A program made the translations under genes and the position numbers. A model generated the notes under the pieces. The model was not told the origin of the DNA. It made no database searches and saw only the letters and a program-made list of their open reading frames with translations. From an uncultured Eubacteriales bacterium (lineage in GTDB: Bacteria > Bacillota > Clostridia > Oscillospirales > Acutalibacteraceae): a stretch of DNA of 64,000 nt. Shown one piece after another: positions 42,125 to 51,884 of this stretch (its first letter is position 1; each line of letters opens with the position of its first letter). The stretch covers positions 275,045 to 339,044 of the forward strand of contig CAKTEE010000001.1 in assembly GCA_934546985.1 (NCBI GenBank). The letters run 5' to 3'.

Positions 42125-44329
42125 TCACTCCTCCTTACGGAGAAAATATTCCAATGCAGAAAAGCGCCGGGTTTTGCGGTTATTTTCTACCATAGCTAAA
42201 ATTTCCTGAGAGTGTCCAACTAATATTATCAGATTTTTTGCACGGGTTACGGCAGTATAGAGTAAATTCCGATAACAAAGCAGAGGCTGAACTCCAAACA
42301 CAGGCATAATAACTGCGGGGAATTCATTGCCTTGGCTTTTATGTACCGTTACTGCGTAAGCAAGTTCCAAATCAGCAACAGATTCCATTGGATAATAAAC
42401 CTCGCGGTCATCAAAGCGGACAAGAACTGCACCGGCACCCAAATCAATACGTTCCAGAGTACCAACATCACCGTTGAACACACCGGTGCCTTCCTGACCG
42501 TCATCGCGGGAAAAAATCAAATCATAGTTATTTCTGATTTGCATTACCTTATCGCCTTCCCGCAGAATAAATCCATTGACGGTAATTTCCCGTTTGTTTT
42601 TATCAGGAGGGTTATAGGAATTCTGCAAGACACGGTTTAGGTTAACAGTACCCAATTCGCCCTTGCGGGAAGGGCAAAGGACCTGTATGTCCGACATAGG
42701 GGAATACTTATATGATGCAGGAAGCCGTTTGGTAAATAAATCTGTTACAAGTTTTACTGCTGGCGCTGGTGCGTTTGCAGGCAGAAAAAAGAAATCTTTA
42801 TCTTTTTTGTCCAGAACCGGCGGTTCTCCGCTGACAATCCGGTGGGCGTTTGTAACGATAAGGCTTTCCATTGCCTGCCGGAATATTTCTTTTAACTGGA
42901 CGACAGGAAGAATACCGGAATCAATCAAATCCTGTAAAACGTTTCCAGCTCCAACAGGCGGAAGCTGGTTGCAGTCGCCGACGATAATCAGCCGGCAGCC
43001 AAGAGGCAATGCGTCCAGCAGACTTTCAAATAACAGTACATCTACCATGGATAATTCATCCACAATTACTGCGTCAGCATCCAACGGATTTCGGTCATTG
43101 CGCGCAAAACGCATTTCATCTCCTTGGGTCCATTCCACTTCCAGCAAACGGTGGATGGTTTTTGCATCCCGTCCTGTCAGTTCTGCCATACGCTTAGCGG
43201 CACGGCCTGTAGGTGCGGCAAGGGCAACTTCCAGTCCTTCTTTTTCCATCAGGCGGATAATACCATTTAATGTGGTTGTTTTTCCGGTGCCGGGTCCGCC
43301 GGTCAGAATTAACAGTCCTCTTGACATCGCAGTCTGGATTGCCCTGCGCTGTAATTCTTCATAGGTTATGGATAATTCATCTTCAATCATTTCAATATCA
43401 GTAGAAAGCATGGATGATGGCTGAGGAGGATATTTCAGCATCATTTTAATCCGATTGGAAATCCCTTTCTCTGCATGATATAATGTGGGCAAAAACAGAA
43501 AATCACGCCCGTTAATGTTCTCTGTGATTAATTGATTGTCTTCAATCAGCTTATCTGCCTGAATATCAATATCGTCATTTCCTGCATCCAAAAGGGCTTG
43601 CGAGGGGGCAAAAATTTTATCCCGCGGAACACACGTATGTCCGTTGCCTAAGTTGTGTCGCAAAACGTAAAGGATGCCTGCACGGATACGGCAGTCATTG
43701 TCTACCGGTTTTTCCATGGAGTGAGCAATAGCGTCTGCGCGGTCAAAACTGATGCCGATTCCGCTGGAGCAAAGCGCGTAAGGGTTTTGGCTGACAATGT
43801 CCGTAGTTATGGAACCGAATTTTTTATAGGCACGCAGGCATTCCGACGGCGTCATGCCAAATCCACCAAGGAATATCATGGCTTCTCTGATAGAAAACTG
43901 TTTTTTATATTCATCTGCAATTTTTTCCGCTTTTGCACGGGAAATGCCTTTGATTTCAGCAAGACGTTCCGGTTCTTTTTCCAGAATTTCAAGCGTTCTG
44001 TCTCCGAATGCTTCTACAATGCGCGCGGCAGTTGCGGGGCCAACGCCTTTTACTGCGCCGGAGGATAGATAACGAAGAATTGCCGCAGCAGTTGCAGGCA
44101 AATATCTCTCGCACATTTCCGCGCGGAACTGCTGTCCAAAAGCAGGGTGCACGTCCCATTTTCCCATTAACCGCAGGTCTTCCCCCTCATTTACTTCCGG
44201 TAAAACGCCGACTACAGTTACCAGTTCCTGTGGGGTGTTCAATTCAAGTACGGTAAAACCCGTGTCGGCCCGGCGGAATGTTAATGATTCCACCGAGCCG
44301 CTGAGTTCTTCCAGTTCCATTTCCTTCAT
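42125..44329 (-). CDS. recD2: ATP-dependent RecD-like DNA helicase RecD2
   Basis: 734 residues from ATG 44329, with AAGG nine bases upstream; the longer frame to 44431 starts in an unlikely hydrophobic stretch. The N-terminal half has the RecD2-specific OB/HhH segment (GVGPATAARIVEAFGDRTLEIL; IKGISRAKAEKIADEY), then the SF1B helicase core: Walker A GGPGTGKTT, DELSMVD, GDCNQLPPVG, and motif VI VTVHKSQGNEFPAV. RecD2 unwinds DNA 5' to 3' and works in repair. Confidence 0.95.
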   Translation of the reverse strand: MKEMELEELSGSVESLTFRRADTGFTVLELNTPQELVTVVGVLPEVNEGEDLRLMGKWDVHPAFGQQFRAEMCERYLPATAAAILRYLSSGAVKGVGPATAARIVEAFGDRTLEILEKEPERLAEIKGISRAKAEKIADEYKKQFSIREAMIFLGGFGMTPSECLRAYKKFGSITTDIVSQNPYALCSSGIGISFDRADAIAHSMEKPVDNDCRIRAGILYVLRHNLGNGHTCVPRDKIFAPSQALLDAGNDDIDIQADKLIEDNQLITENINGRDFLFLPTLYHAEKGISNRIKMMLKYPPQPSSMLSTDIEMIEDELSITYEELQRRAIQTAMSRGLLILTGGPGTGKTTTLNGIIRLMEKEGLEVALAAPTGRAAKRMAELTGRDAKTIHRLLEVEWTQGDEMRFARNDRNPLDADAVIVDELSMVDVLLFESLLDALPLGCRLIIVGDCNQLPPVGAGNVLQDLIDSGILPVVQLKEIFRQAMESLIVTNAHRIVSGEPPVLDKKDKDFFFLPANAPAPAVKLVTDLFTKRLPASYKYSPMSDIQVLCPSRKGELGTVNLNRVLQNSYNPPDKNKREITVNGFILREGDKVMQIRNNYDLIFSRDDGQEGTGVFNGDVGTLERIDLGAGAVLVRFDDREVYYPMESVADLELAYAVTVHKSQGNEFPAVIMPVFGVQPLLCYRNLLYTAVTRAKNLIILVGHSQEILAMVENNRKTRRFSALEYFLRKEE

Positions 44330-44384
44330 GTTTTTCATCCTTACGTGCAAAAATTTGCAATACAATAAGTATAGTACAACAAGC

Positions 44385-44738
44385 TTAATTTTGCAAACTG
44401 CTTTCGCGAAGATAGCATTCCAAATCTTCATATTTACATAAGGTCAGACTGTCGACGCTTTTGCATGCCGCTTTGCAAAAACGCAGACAGTCATCGTCCA
44501 TTCCGCAGTCAAGGATAATAATTTTTTTGTAGAGTTTTGCACCGAAAACGCGTGCGCGCAGGTCAGCATTCCGCAGAATGAGTTCGAGTTCATCATTCAT
44601 TTGTTTCAGCGGCAATACCAGCACCATGTTTTCCGGATTTCTGGGCGAAAGGAGCTTTAATGCAATTTTGTGCATAATTGTAACGATGCCGGTTAAAACC
44701 AGAAATAAAAGGATGACGTTCAGGATAATTTCCAACAT
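44385..44738 (-). CDS. Small membrane-anchored hypothetical protein
   Basis: 117 residues; ATG at 44738, with GAGGTGA seven bases upstream. One N-terminal membrane segment (about residues 3-25, IILNVILLFLVLTGIVTIM) is followed by a soluble domain with LDCGMDDDCLRFCKAACKSV, containing four cysteines. It lies 55 bases upstream of recD2 on the same strand, so may be first in the operon. Not recognised; such proteins occur next to recD2 in some Clostridia (weakly recalled). Confidence 0.6.
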   Translation of the reverse strand: MLEIILNVILLFLVLTGIVTIMHKIALKLLSPRNPENMVLVLPLKQMNDELELILRNADLRARVFGAKLYKKIIILDCGMDDDCLRFCKAACKSVDSLTLCKYEDLECYLRESSLQN

Positions 44739-44850
44739 TTTTATCACCTCAGTACCATATTATGAAATTTTACAGTTTGTGTGTAAAAAATATCATAATT
44801 TGAACTTCTGCGTAAAAATACTTTATGGATATTTATAGAAACTTTTAGAG

Positions 44851-44893
44851 TAAAACAACGGCGGAATCTGAAAAAATACCGCCGTTGTTTTCG
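44851..44893. terminator. Bidirectional hairpin upstream of the small membrane protein gene
   Basis: AAAACAACGGCGG and CCGCCGTTGTTTT form a 13-bp stem, A/T flanked on both sides. Confidence 0.6.
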
Positions 44894-44930
44894 TACAGAC
44901 AACCACTTGATTTTATTAAAATAAAACAAA

Positions 44931-44970
44931 AACCCGAACATTTACCAATCGGTAAATATTCGGGTTTTAA
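44931..44970 (-). terminator. Terminator of tRNA-Leu
   Basis: AAACCCGAA-ATTTACC and GGTAAAT-TTCGGGTTT pair; on the minus strand it ends in TTTTTGTTTTA, close after the tRNA 3' end. Confidence 0.85.
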
Positions 44971-44976
44971 ACGCTT

Positions 44977-45063
44977 TGGTGCGGATAAGAGGACTTGAAC
45001 CTCCACCGAGTTGCCCCGACTAGAACCTGAATCTAGCGCGTCTGCCGATTCCGCCATATCCGC
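44977..45063 (-). tRNA. tRNA-Leu (anticodon CAG)
   Basis: Minus-strand cloverleaf: acceptor GCGGATA/TATCCGC, discriminator A and CCA encoded (44977-44979), anticodon stem CTAGA/TCTAG with loop TTCAGGT giving anticodon CAG (reads CUG), a long class II variable arm (TCGGGGCAACTCGG), and T-arm with GGTTCAAGTCC. Total 87 bases with CCA. The 5' G is at 45063. Confidence 0.95.
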
Positions 45064-45086
45064 ATATCTTTCTGACAACAAAAAAT

Positions 45087-45115
45087 ATATTATCAAAATT
45101 CGGAGTATTTGTCAA
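45087..45115 (-). promoter_or_regulatory. Promoter of tRNA-Leu
   Basis: On the minus strand, TTGACA (45110-45115), 17-bp spacer, TAATAT (45087-45092), 24 bases from the tRNA 5' end. Confidence 0.85.
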
Positions 45116-45398
45116 GAGTCTGAAAATAAAAAACTAAAATTTTTTATTTTGGATTATTCCTAAGAGCAAAATGGTCAATTTGGATTTTTTTTGGATTATT
45201 ATATTGGGTAAGTGATTGACTTGTTCATGGTTTCTATTAGTGAATTGTTTTATAGTATTTATTAACAATTTTTTGGCATTTATTGTATAATTTTATTTGA
45301 TTTTCTCAATTAATTGAAAACATTTTGGAAGAATGTTATGATTACTGTAATTGGAAAATCATCAGTTAGGAACGGTAAATCAAAAGGAGGAAAGTTTT
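45116..45398 (+). other. Intergenic region with the chitinase 1 promoter
   Basis: About 280 A/T-rich bases without genes. TTAACA (45262-45267), 18-bp spacer and TATAAT (45286-45291) preceded by TG form a likely promoter of the chitinase gene, 107 bases before its ATG. Confidence 0.5.
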
Positions 45399-47048
45399 AT
45401 GGTACTAAAAGCAAAAATACAGGCAAAGAAGCTGCTCTCTTGCTTTATTGTTTTTTCAGTGCTTCTTACATCGTTTGTATTTGCGGCACCCACAAAGGCC
45501 AATGCTCAGGTAAACGGCCTTCCGGCTCAATGTGTAATAGGTTATTGGGAGAACTGGTCCAGCAGTGAAACGGCAAACATGACCCTGCGGGAAATTGATC
45601 CAGGTTGGGATGTTATTATTGTTTCTTTTATGCTTACAGATTCTTCTCAGGTAAGGGCAGTATTCTCTCCTGACAGCAGTTTGTATCCATCCGGTGATCA
45701 GGCGTTTATTAACGATGTTGCTTATTGTCAGGCACGGGGGCAAAAGGTGCTGATTTCTTTGGGTGGTGCAACCGGAAATCTTACCTTAAACACGGATTCC
45801 GACAGGAAAACTTTTTATGATTCTGCGTGTGCGATTATTGAAAAATATGGGTTCGACGGAATTGATATTGATTTAGAGCACTCTATTTTATCTGTATCCA
45901 GTGCGGATACTCTGACCAATATGGCAACGCCGATTCAGGCGCATTTAAATACCATACTGCATGATATGGTTAAAAAATATGGTTCTGATTTTATGGTAAC
46001 TATGGCGCCGGAGCATCCATATGTGCAGGGCGGCGCTGTTGCATGGAGAGGTTTTTACGGGGGTTATTTGCCTTTGCTGAATAATTGCCGGGATATTCTC
46101 ACGTTTATTCATCCGCAGTATTATAATAACCCGATTAACGAATATAACGGAGAATATTGGGGCTGCCCAACCTTTGGGGCATCGGGTTATAATGTTAACA
46201 GCCTTGTAGTATTGTCCGAATTGTTAATTACAGGTTTTGAAACGAAAGTTGGTTTCTTTGAGGGACTGCGCCCGGATCAGGTGGCATTTGGCGTGCCTGC
46301 ATCATCTGAGGCTGCCGGCAGCGGTTATCTTCCTCTGACCGATTATGCTCAGGCTTTGGATACTTTAATAAAAAAATATCCAACGTTCCGCGGTATTATG
46401 ACGTGGTCAATTAACTATGACGTAAAGGCAAATAATAACGGTTTTGTTAATAAGATGCGTTCTGTGTTCCCCACAGTTACTGTACCGGTAACGGTTAACG
46501 CTGTCAGCGCTGATAAGACTGGAACAGTTACCGCCGGCAGTCAGGTGACATGGAATGCCTCCGCATCCGGCGGGACAGGCAGTCTTACCTATCAATTTGA
46601 ACTTTATCAAAACAATTCTCTGATAAAAACGCAGGCGTATTCATCTGCTTCCGCTTTTAGTGCGGTTCTTTCCAATGCGGGTACTTATTATGTTAAAGTA
46701 ACGGCAAAGGATTCTGTGGGAACCACTGCGTTTAAGAATTCTGCATCTATTATAGTGAATGCAGTGCAGGAACCACTGCGTTTTGCCAATTTGACAGTAA
46801 GCCCTTCCGGTGCACAAAATCCAGGTACTAAATTTACATTTACAGCTTCTGTAACCGGGGGAACAGGTACAAAGACATATACTTATTATCTTTATAAATC
46901 CGGAAAGTTGTGTTATCAGGCAGTTAGTGCGGTTTCCAATTCTTTTAGTTATACAGCAAATTCTTCAGGAAAATATTTATTGCTGGTATATTGTAAAGAT
47001 GGAACAGGAACAGTTGTCAGTTCCAACCTTTCATTTACGGTAAATTAA
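45399..47048 (+). CDS. Secreted glycoside hydrolase family 18 (chitinase-like) with two C-terminal beta domains
   Basis: 549 residues; ATG at 45399 after AAAGGAGG. A signal peptide (KKLLSCFIVFSVLLTSFVFAA) is removed near residue 36. The GH18 barrel has the catalytic DxxDxDxE motif DGIDIDLE with the acid at Glu160, and HPQYYNNPINEY for the substrate Tyr. Two Ig-like repeats follow (about 365-460 and 460-549, each ending YxVKVTAKDSVGT or YLLLVYCKDGTGT). These beta domains also occur in the second GH18 of this window. Acts outside the cell on chitin or GlcNAc polymers (inference). Confidence 0.93.
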   Translation: MVLKAKIQAKKLLSCFIVFSVLLTSFVFAAPTKANAQVNGLPAQCVIGYWENWSSSETANMTLREIDPGWDVIIVSFMLTDSSQVRAVFSPDSSLYPSGDQAFINDVAYCQARGQKVLISLGGATGNLTLNTDSDRKTFYDSACAIIEKYGFDGIDIDLEHSILSVSSADTLTNMATPIQAHLNTILHDMVKKYGSDFMVTMAPEHPYVQGGAVAWRGFYGGYLPLLNNCRDILTFIHPQYYNNPINEYNGEYWGCPTFGASGYNVNSLVVLSELLITGFETKVGFFEGLRPDQVAFGVPASSEAAGSGYLPLTDYAQALDTLIKKYPTFRGIMTWSINYDVKANNNGFVNKMRSVFPTVTVPVTVNAVSADKTGTVTAGSQVTWNASASGGTGSLTYQFELYQNNSLIKTQAYSSASAFSAVLSNAGTYYVKVTAKDSVGTTAFKNSASIIVNAVQEPLRFANLTVSPSGAQNPGTKFTFTASVTGGTGTKTYTYYLYKSGKLCYQAVSAVSNSFSYTANSSGKYLLLVYCKDGTGTVVSSNLSFTVN

Positions 47049-47057
47049 ACAATGAAA

Positions 47058-47098
47058 TAGAAAACGCCGGTGCCGGTTTCAGGCATCGGCGTTTTCTG
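47058..47098 (+). terminator. Terminator of chitinase gene 1
   Basis: AAAACGCCGGTGCC and GGCATCGGCGTTTT pair around a 7-nt loop, then CTGTTTTT. Confidence 0.85.
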
Positions 47099-47217
47099 TT
47101 TTTATGAGGTTTGCCAATTACAGCATAAAGAAATAGGAAATTATGGATAGAAAAAATCAGGTTTCAGCATGCTGTTATAGAATATAACATGAAATTATAT
47201 ATTATGCTAAGTTGTGT

Positions 47218-47246
47218 TTGATAACATTGTGCAACTAAGGTATAAT
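47218..47246 (+). promoter_or_regulatory. Promoter of the DEAD-box helicase gene
   Basis: TTGATA (47218-47223), 17-bp spacer, TATAAT (47241-47246), about 60 bases before the ATG. Confidence 0.8.
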
Positions 47247-47305
47247 AATATTACTTCATTTATTTTTAAAAATGAAATTTATAGAAAAAGAGGCTGCGTA
47301 GTTAC

Positions 47306-49030
47306 ATGGCGAATATACGGTTTGCCGATATGGAATTATCGGATGAAATTAAACGTGCTGTTGAAGATTTAGGCTTTGAAGAAGCAACGAGCATTCAGGC
47401 CCAGAGTATCCCAATTATCCTTATGGGAAAGGATGTTGTAGGTCATTCCCAAACAGGAACGGGAAAGACGGCGGCTTTCAGTATTCCGGCAATTGAAAAG
47501 ATTGACCCGGTTTTAAAAAATAAAACGCAGGTATTAATTCTTTGCCCAACACGTGAGCTTGCAGTGCAGGCTTGTGATGAAATACAAAAATTCTCCAAAT
47601 ATAAATCCGGAATAAAAACAGTTCCGATTTATGGAGGTCAGCCTATTGAACGTCAGCTCCGCGCATTACAGCAGGGCGCTCAGATTGTTGTTGGTACTCC
47701 GGGGCGAGTTATGGATCATATGCGCCGCCATACCCTAAAATTAAATCATTTGAAAATGGTTATTTTGGATGAAGCGGATGAAATGCTGAGTATGGGCTTT
47801 CGTGAGGATATTGAAACTATTTTACAGGAAACACCTGAGGAACGTCAGACGCTTCTATTTTCTGCAACAATGTCAAAGGAAATTATGAGTTTGACCAGTC
47901 GGTATCAAAGGGAACCGGAACTGATCAAGGTTTCTCATACGCAAATGACAGTGCCCAGCATTGAACAGTTTTATTATGAAGTGCCCATGGGTAAAAAGGT
48001 AGAAGTTCTCAGCAGGTTATTGGATATTTATAATCCTGCCCGTTCTATGGTTTTTTGCAATACCAAAAAGCAGGTGGATGAATTAGTCAGCGCACTGCAA
48101 ATGCGAGGGTACTTAACAGAAGGGCTCCACGGGGACATGAAACAGCAAACGAGAACCCATGTAATGGATATGTTCCGTTCCGGCAATGTGGATGTTTTGG
48201 TTGCAACCGATGTGGCGGCAAGGGGAATTGATATTGATAATATTGAAGCGGTATTTAATTATGACATTCCTCAGGATGTAGAGTATTATGTGCACCGTAT
48301 TGGCCGTACCGGCCGTGCGGGAAAAGAAGGCCGTGCGTTTACTTTTGTTTCCGGCAGACGTCAGGTTTATGAGCTCAGAGATATCATGAATTTTACAAAA
48401 GCGAAAATAGAACTGAAAGCTGTCCCATCCAGCGCGGAGGTATTGGAAACCAAATCAAACAAATTTATAAAAGAAGTACAAAATGCAATTGATGCAGGGG
48501 GATTGGAAGAATACATCAAAATTCTGGATCAGCTTTTATCCGAAGACACGACTTCTGTCGAAGTTGCGGCCGCATTGATTAAAATGCATTTAAATAAAAC
48601 AGGCAATGACTTAGAGGCGGCAAAAGCTGACGACGCTGTATTTATTGCTGAAAGCAGACGTATGCAGTTTGGCGGAAACCGGCCGCGCGGAGACTATTTT
48701 TCTGCCGGTAAAAATAAACGTTCCTCTCTTTCTTCCAGAAAACATTCTTCCGGTGCCAGGGAGCGTTATAGCCGTGATGATGATACCATGGGGCAGATTG
48801 TTATTAGTATTGGACGCGACCAGAGGGTAAGTGCAAATCATATTTTGGGTGCGCTTGCAGGCGAAACTGGATTGCCGGGAAAAGCCTTTGGCAGAATTGA
48901 GATTTATGACCGTTATACGGTTGTCGGCGTTCCGAAAGATCATCTGAACAGTGTTGTTACTGCTATGCAGAATACGAAAATTATGGGAAGAAAAACAACA
49001 ACTAAATTGGTTGAATCAAAACGAAACTGA
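47306..49030 (+). CDS. DEAD-box RNA helicase (DeaD/CshA family)
   Basis: 574 residues. Full set of helicase motifs: Q motif, Walker A QTGTGKTAAF, PTRELA, GTPGR, DEADEML, SAT, and HRIGRTGRAG. A basic linker rich in R/S (KNKRSSLSSRKHSSGARERY) leads to a C-terminal RNA-binding domain (GQIVISIGRDQRVSANHILGAL and VGVPKDHLNSVV), the DbpA-like RRM that binds rRNA. It unwinds RNA in ribosome assembly and cold adaptation. Lies between two chitinase genes. Confidence 0.95.
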   Translation: MANIRFADMELSDEIKRAVEDLGFEEATSIQAQSIPIILMGKDVVGHSQTGTGKTAAFSIPAIEKIDPVLKNKTQVLILCPTRELAVQACDEIQKFSKYKSGIKTVPIYGGQPIERQLRALQQGAQIVVGTPGRVMDHMRRHTLKLNHLKMVILDEADEMLSMGFREDIETILQETPEERQTLLFSATMSKEIMSLTSRYQREPELIKVSHTQMTVPSIEQFYYEVPMGKKVEVLSRLLDIYNPARSMVFCNTKKQVDELVSALQMRGYLTEGLHGDMKQQTRTHVMDMFRSGNVDVLVATDVAARGIDIDNIEAVFNYDIPQDVEYYVHRIGRTGRAGKEGRAFTFVSGRRQVYELRDIMNFTKAKIELKAVPSSAEVLETKSNKFIKEVQNAIDAGGLEEYIKILDQLLSEDTTSVEVAAALIKMHLNKTGNDLEAAKADDAVFIAESRRMQFGGNRPRGDYFSAGKNKRSSLSSRKHSSGARERYSRDDDTMGQIVISIGRDQRVSANHILGALAGETGLPGKAFGRIEIYDRYTVVGVPKDHLNSVVTAMQNTKIMGRKTTTKLVESKRN

Positions 49031-49098
49031 GCAGAGTGAATAGTTTGCCAAAACTCTTAGCTTTACATTGACAATATAAAATTTAATACGTAACAAAG

Positions 49099-49142
49099 AA
49101 AGGTAAACACGATGGGAACGTCCATGTGTTTACCTTTTTTAT
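49099..49142 (+). terminator. Terminator of the DEAD-box helicase gene
   Basis: AAAGGTAAACAC and GTGTTTACCTTT with inner ATGG/CCAT pairs form a long stem, then TTTTTT. Confidence 0.9.
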
Positions 49143-49236
49143 AAATTCAATGTGTTTTTTGCTGTTTGATTTTAATTGATGGATATCTGTCTGTGATTAT
49201 AATTGTATAAAAATCTCACTTCATAAGTGAATGTAT

Positions 49237-50856
49237 CTATGCAACAGAGACAGTCATCTTATTGGAAGCAGTATTTCCAGATTCATCCCTGCAATATGCA
49301 AGGATTTGGTAATCACCCTGTTCTTGTAAAGTGTATTCGAATGATGTATTTAATGCGGCATTATTTTTATAAAATACAATACCGTCTTTTACGATATAAT
49401 ATTGATAAGATATAATGTTTTGTTCACCGTAAACAGATGCTGTAAATTTAGTCAATGTGCCTTTTGGGATAGCGCCCTCTTTATCTGCTTCTATGGTAAT
49501 TTTTAGATTTTTGCTTCCTGCTTTGCCGACATAAACCCAAACGCTTGAACCGGCTTGGGTAGAACCTGGGATAATACCGCGCGTCCACCATTGCGCCATA
49601 TAAACGTTGCCATTGCAAATCACCTGATCGCCTTTTAAATAAATGGTATTAGAATTCCATTCAGGAATTTTATCAGCGTCAATTAGGGTTTCAACATTAA
49701 TATTTGTGCTGGCAGATGTAATACCGTCTGCATTTACTGCAAAGATTTTAAATGTGTAGATAGAACCGCTTGTGAGATTATGGACTGAAAATGAGGTATC
49801 AGATGTTGAACCTACGTAATTGGAACCATTATAAATATCATACTTTACAGCGTTTTCAGAGGCTGTCCAGTTCAGCTTTGTGCCTGTAAATGTAGTATTG
49901 CCGGAAGTAAGATTTGTAACAGGAGATACCTCGCTTTCTGAAACAGAGTAAACATTTTTGATTGCCTGAAGCAAAGAATATTCAGGTTCAAAATCATCTT
50001 GCCCAACTTCCCAAACCATAATTCCGCCAAAGGAAAGGCTGTATTCTGCTTTAGCGATGATAGAAGGAATGCCGTCATAAGAGATCCCGTTGCTATAATT
50101 GCTTTGGCTTAACTCGGCTTTATTGCTGGCAATAATATCTGAATATATGTATGATTTGCCATTATCATCTTCGCCATAAAAAGGGACGCCGATATTCATT
50201 CGTTCGTCAGAAACGCCGCGTGTCCTATAATATAAGACATAATTATTAATTTGATTAATAGGATAATAACTCATTAAATTAAGAAAATCAAAATAATCAT
50301 ATGTAGACTCTTTTATTCCATCTGTAAACCAGGGGGAAACTGCCATTGTGAGAAGTTTTTTCTCTGCTTTCAATCTATTGGAGAGTTCAGATGCAAAATC
50401 ATCAAAGCAAATCCAGAAATCTTCATTTGTGATTTCAATATCAATATCAATCCCGTCAAGGTCATATGTATCAACATAATACATAAGCTCATTGATGAAT
50501 TCTGTACGTTCTTCCTCTGTATCTATAGGGTTATCAGTATAAGAAAAGCCTTCCCATCCTCCCAAAGCTATCATAAGTTTTGAGCCGCTTTTCTCACATT
50601 TTTCTTTGATGGCTTTAATTTGACTGTCGCTAAAATCGCATATTAATTTATCTTTATATCTAATAAAAGAAAGAATAACATGAGACATAGCGGAATAGTC
50701 AACGGAGTTAAAAGCAGAGGAGTATCTGTAAGAGGGAAAATAACCAACAACGCGCTTTCTCAAACCGACCTGATTTGCTGAATTTGCCGTTGGGGTTATT
50801 GTCGTTATCATAAGGGCGGATAATAAAAGAAGCAATAAACGTTTACCTTTTTTCAT
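49237..50856 (-). CDS. Secreted glycoside hydrolase family 18 with FN3, chitin-binding and beta domains
   Basis: 539 residues; ATG at 50856 after GAGGATA. Signal peptide in the first ~26 residues. The GH18 barrel shows DGIDIDIE with the acid at Glu141 (about residues 134-141) and FLNLMSYYP. Then a fibronectin III-like domain (about 310-385), a carbohydrate-binding domain with WNSNTIYLKGDQVICNGNVY and aromatic WWTRG (CBM5/12-like), and a C-terminal Ig-like domain resembling those of the other chitinase gene. The combination is typical of secreted chitinases of Clostridia. Confidence 0.92.
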   Translation of the reverse strand: MKKGKRLLLLLLSALMITTITPTANSANQVGLRKRVVGYFPSYRYSSAFNSVDYSAMSHVILSFIRYKDKLICDFSDSQIKAIKEKCEKSGSKLMIALGGWEGFSYTDNPIDTEEERTEFINELMYYVDTYDLDGIDIDIEITNEDFWICFDDFASELSNRLKAEKKLLTMAVSPWFTDGIKESTYDYFDFLNLMSYYPINQINNYVLYYRTRGVSDERMNIGVPFYGEDDNGKSYIYSDIIASNKAELSQSNYSNGISYDGIPSIIAKAEYSLSFGGIMVWEVGQDDFEPEYSLLQAIKNVYSVSESEVSPVTNLTSGNTTFTGTKLNWTASENAVKYDIYNGSNYVGSTSDTSFSVHNLTSGSIYTFKIFAVNADGITSASTNINVETLIDADKIPEWNSNTIYLKGDQVICNGNVYMAQWWTRGIIPGSTQAGSSVWVYVGKAGSKNLKITIEADKEGAIPKGTLTKFTASVYGEQNIISYQYYIVKDGIVFYKNNAALNTSFEYTLQEQGDYQILAYCRDESGNTASNKMTVSVA

Positions 50857-51131
50857 GCTTTATCCTCTTTTCCTAAAAATATATAGTTTATCTTGATGTT
50901 AATATATATTTTGCCTAAAGTCAAGTGTGCAATATAATGAATAATGTATCAGTAAATGTATGAGATGACGATTCAGGGTTTATGAGATGTATCAGTCAGA
51001 AAAAATAGATACAGAGGCAATGCAGATGCTGAAATCATTGCATATTTGGGGGTATCGTGATAAAATAGATGTGGACAAAAAGGGCTTTTAGACGATATCA
51101 TTGCTTGTAAGAGAAGAAGGTAAAAGGAAAC
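50857..51131 (+). other. Divergent intergenic region
   Basis: No clear gene. A 34-residue frame (50987-51091, MYQSEKIDTEAMQMLKSLHI...) is open but lacks a ribosome site and is likely chance or a remnant. A/T-rich sequence near 50880-50950 probably has the promoter of the minus-strand chitinase. Confidence 0.35.
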
Positions 51132-51872
51132 ATGCTGGCATTTTTATCACCTGCGAAGAATATGAAAGCGGCCGTACTGGACGGACTGCAATTAACAAAG
51201 CCTGTTTATCTGGAAAAAGCGAAGGAGATTTCAAAAATTTTGAAATCTTACGCACCGTGGCAGTGGGAAAGTATAATGAAAATAAGTCCGTCGCTTGCTA
51301 TGCGAGCTTATCTTGATTTGCAGGCGTTTGATACGGCTATGTCAGGAACGGCGGCATTGCTGACCTATGATGGACTTGCTTATTGGAATTTGAACGCGAA
51401 AGACTTTGATTTGGAAGATTTTGCGTTTGCTTCCTCGCATTTGAGGATGCTTAGCCCTATGTATGGTTTGCTTAGCCCTTCAGATATGATTCAGCCGTAT
51501 CGGCTGGAAATGCAATGTAAATTCAGCATCAATGAAAAAAATCTTTATGCATTCTGGGGAGACTTGGTATATCGGGAATTGTTCCGTACAGGGGAGGCGG
51601 TTATTAATCTTGCCTCTGCGGAATATTCCAAAATGATAACCAGTTATTTAAAACCACAGGATACTTGTATTACTTGTGAGTTTTTATGTTATCGAAAGGG
51701 AAAACTGCGTATGATTGCGGCAAATGCAAAAATGGCGCGGGGACAGATGGCAAGATTTATTGTGAAAAATAGATTGGAAACGCCGGAAGAATTAAAATTG
51801 TTTCACTGGGATGATTATCGGTTTCAAAAGGAATTATCAGGAAATCATAAATATGTGTTTATTCAAGGTTAA
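51132..51872 (+). CDS. yaaA: YaaA family peroxide stress protein
   Basis: 246 residues. The YaaA/DUF328 signatures are present: MLAFLSPAKNMK (start), GLLSPSDMIQPYRLEM, and FWGDL / NLASAEYSKMI. YaaA lowers free iron under peroxide stress in E. coli and binds DNA. AAAGGAA precedes the ATG. It is followed 12 bases later by bcp, another peroxide-response gene, so they likely act together. Confidence 0.93.
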   Translation: MLAFLSPAKNMKAAVLDGLQLTKPVYLEKAKEISKILKSYAPWQWESIMKISPSLAMRAYLDLQAFDTAMSGTAALLTYDGLAYWNLNAKDFDLEDFAFASSHLRMLSPMYGLLSPSDMIQPYRLEMQCKFSINEKNLYAFWGDLVYRELFRTGEAVINLASAEYSKMITSYLKPQDTCITCEFLCYRKGKLRMIAANAKMARGQMARFIVKNRLETPEELKLFHWDDYRFQKELSGNHKYVFIQG

Positions 51873-51884
51873 GGAGTGAGTGCA

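Noticed and set aside
42663..43364. 233-residue + strand frame opposite recD2
   Set aside because: Shadow of the helicase gene, without ribosome site and with Ser/Arg-biased composition.
44845..45096. 83-residue frame on the minus strand
   Set aside because: It is a translation through tRNA-Leu; the sequence around DALDSGSSRGNSVEVQVL is the usual shadow of class II tRNA genes.
50987..51091. 34-residue frame before yaaA
   Set aside because: No ribosome site and too short to judge; noted only in the intergenic entry.
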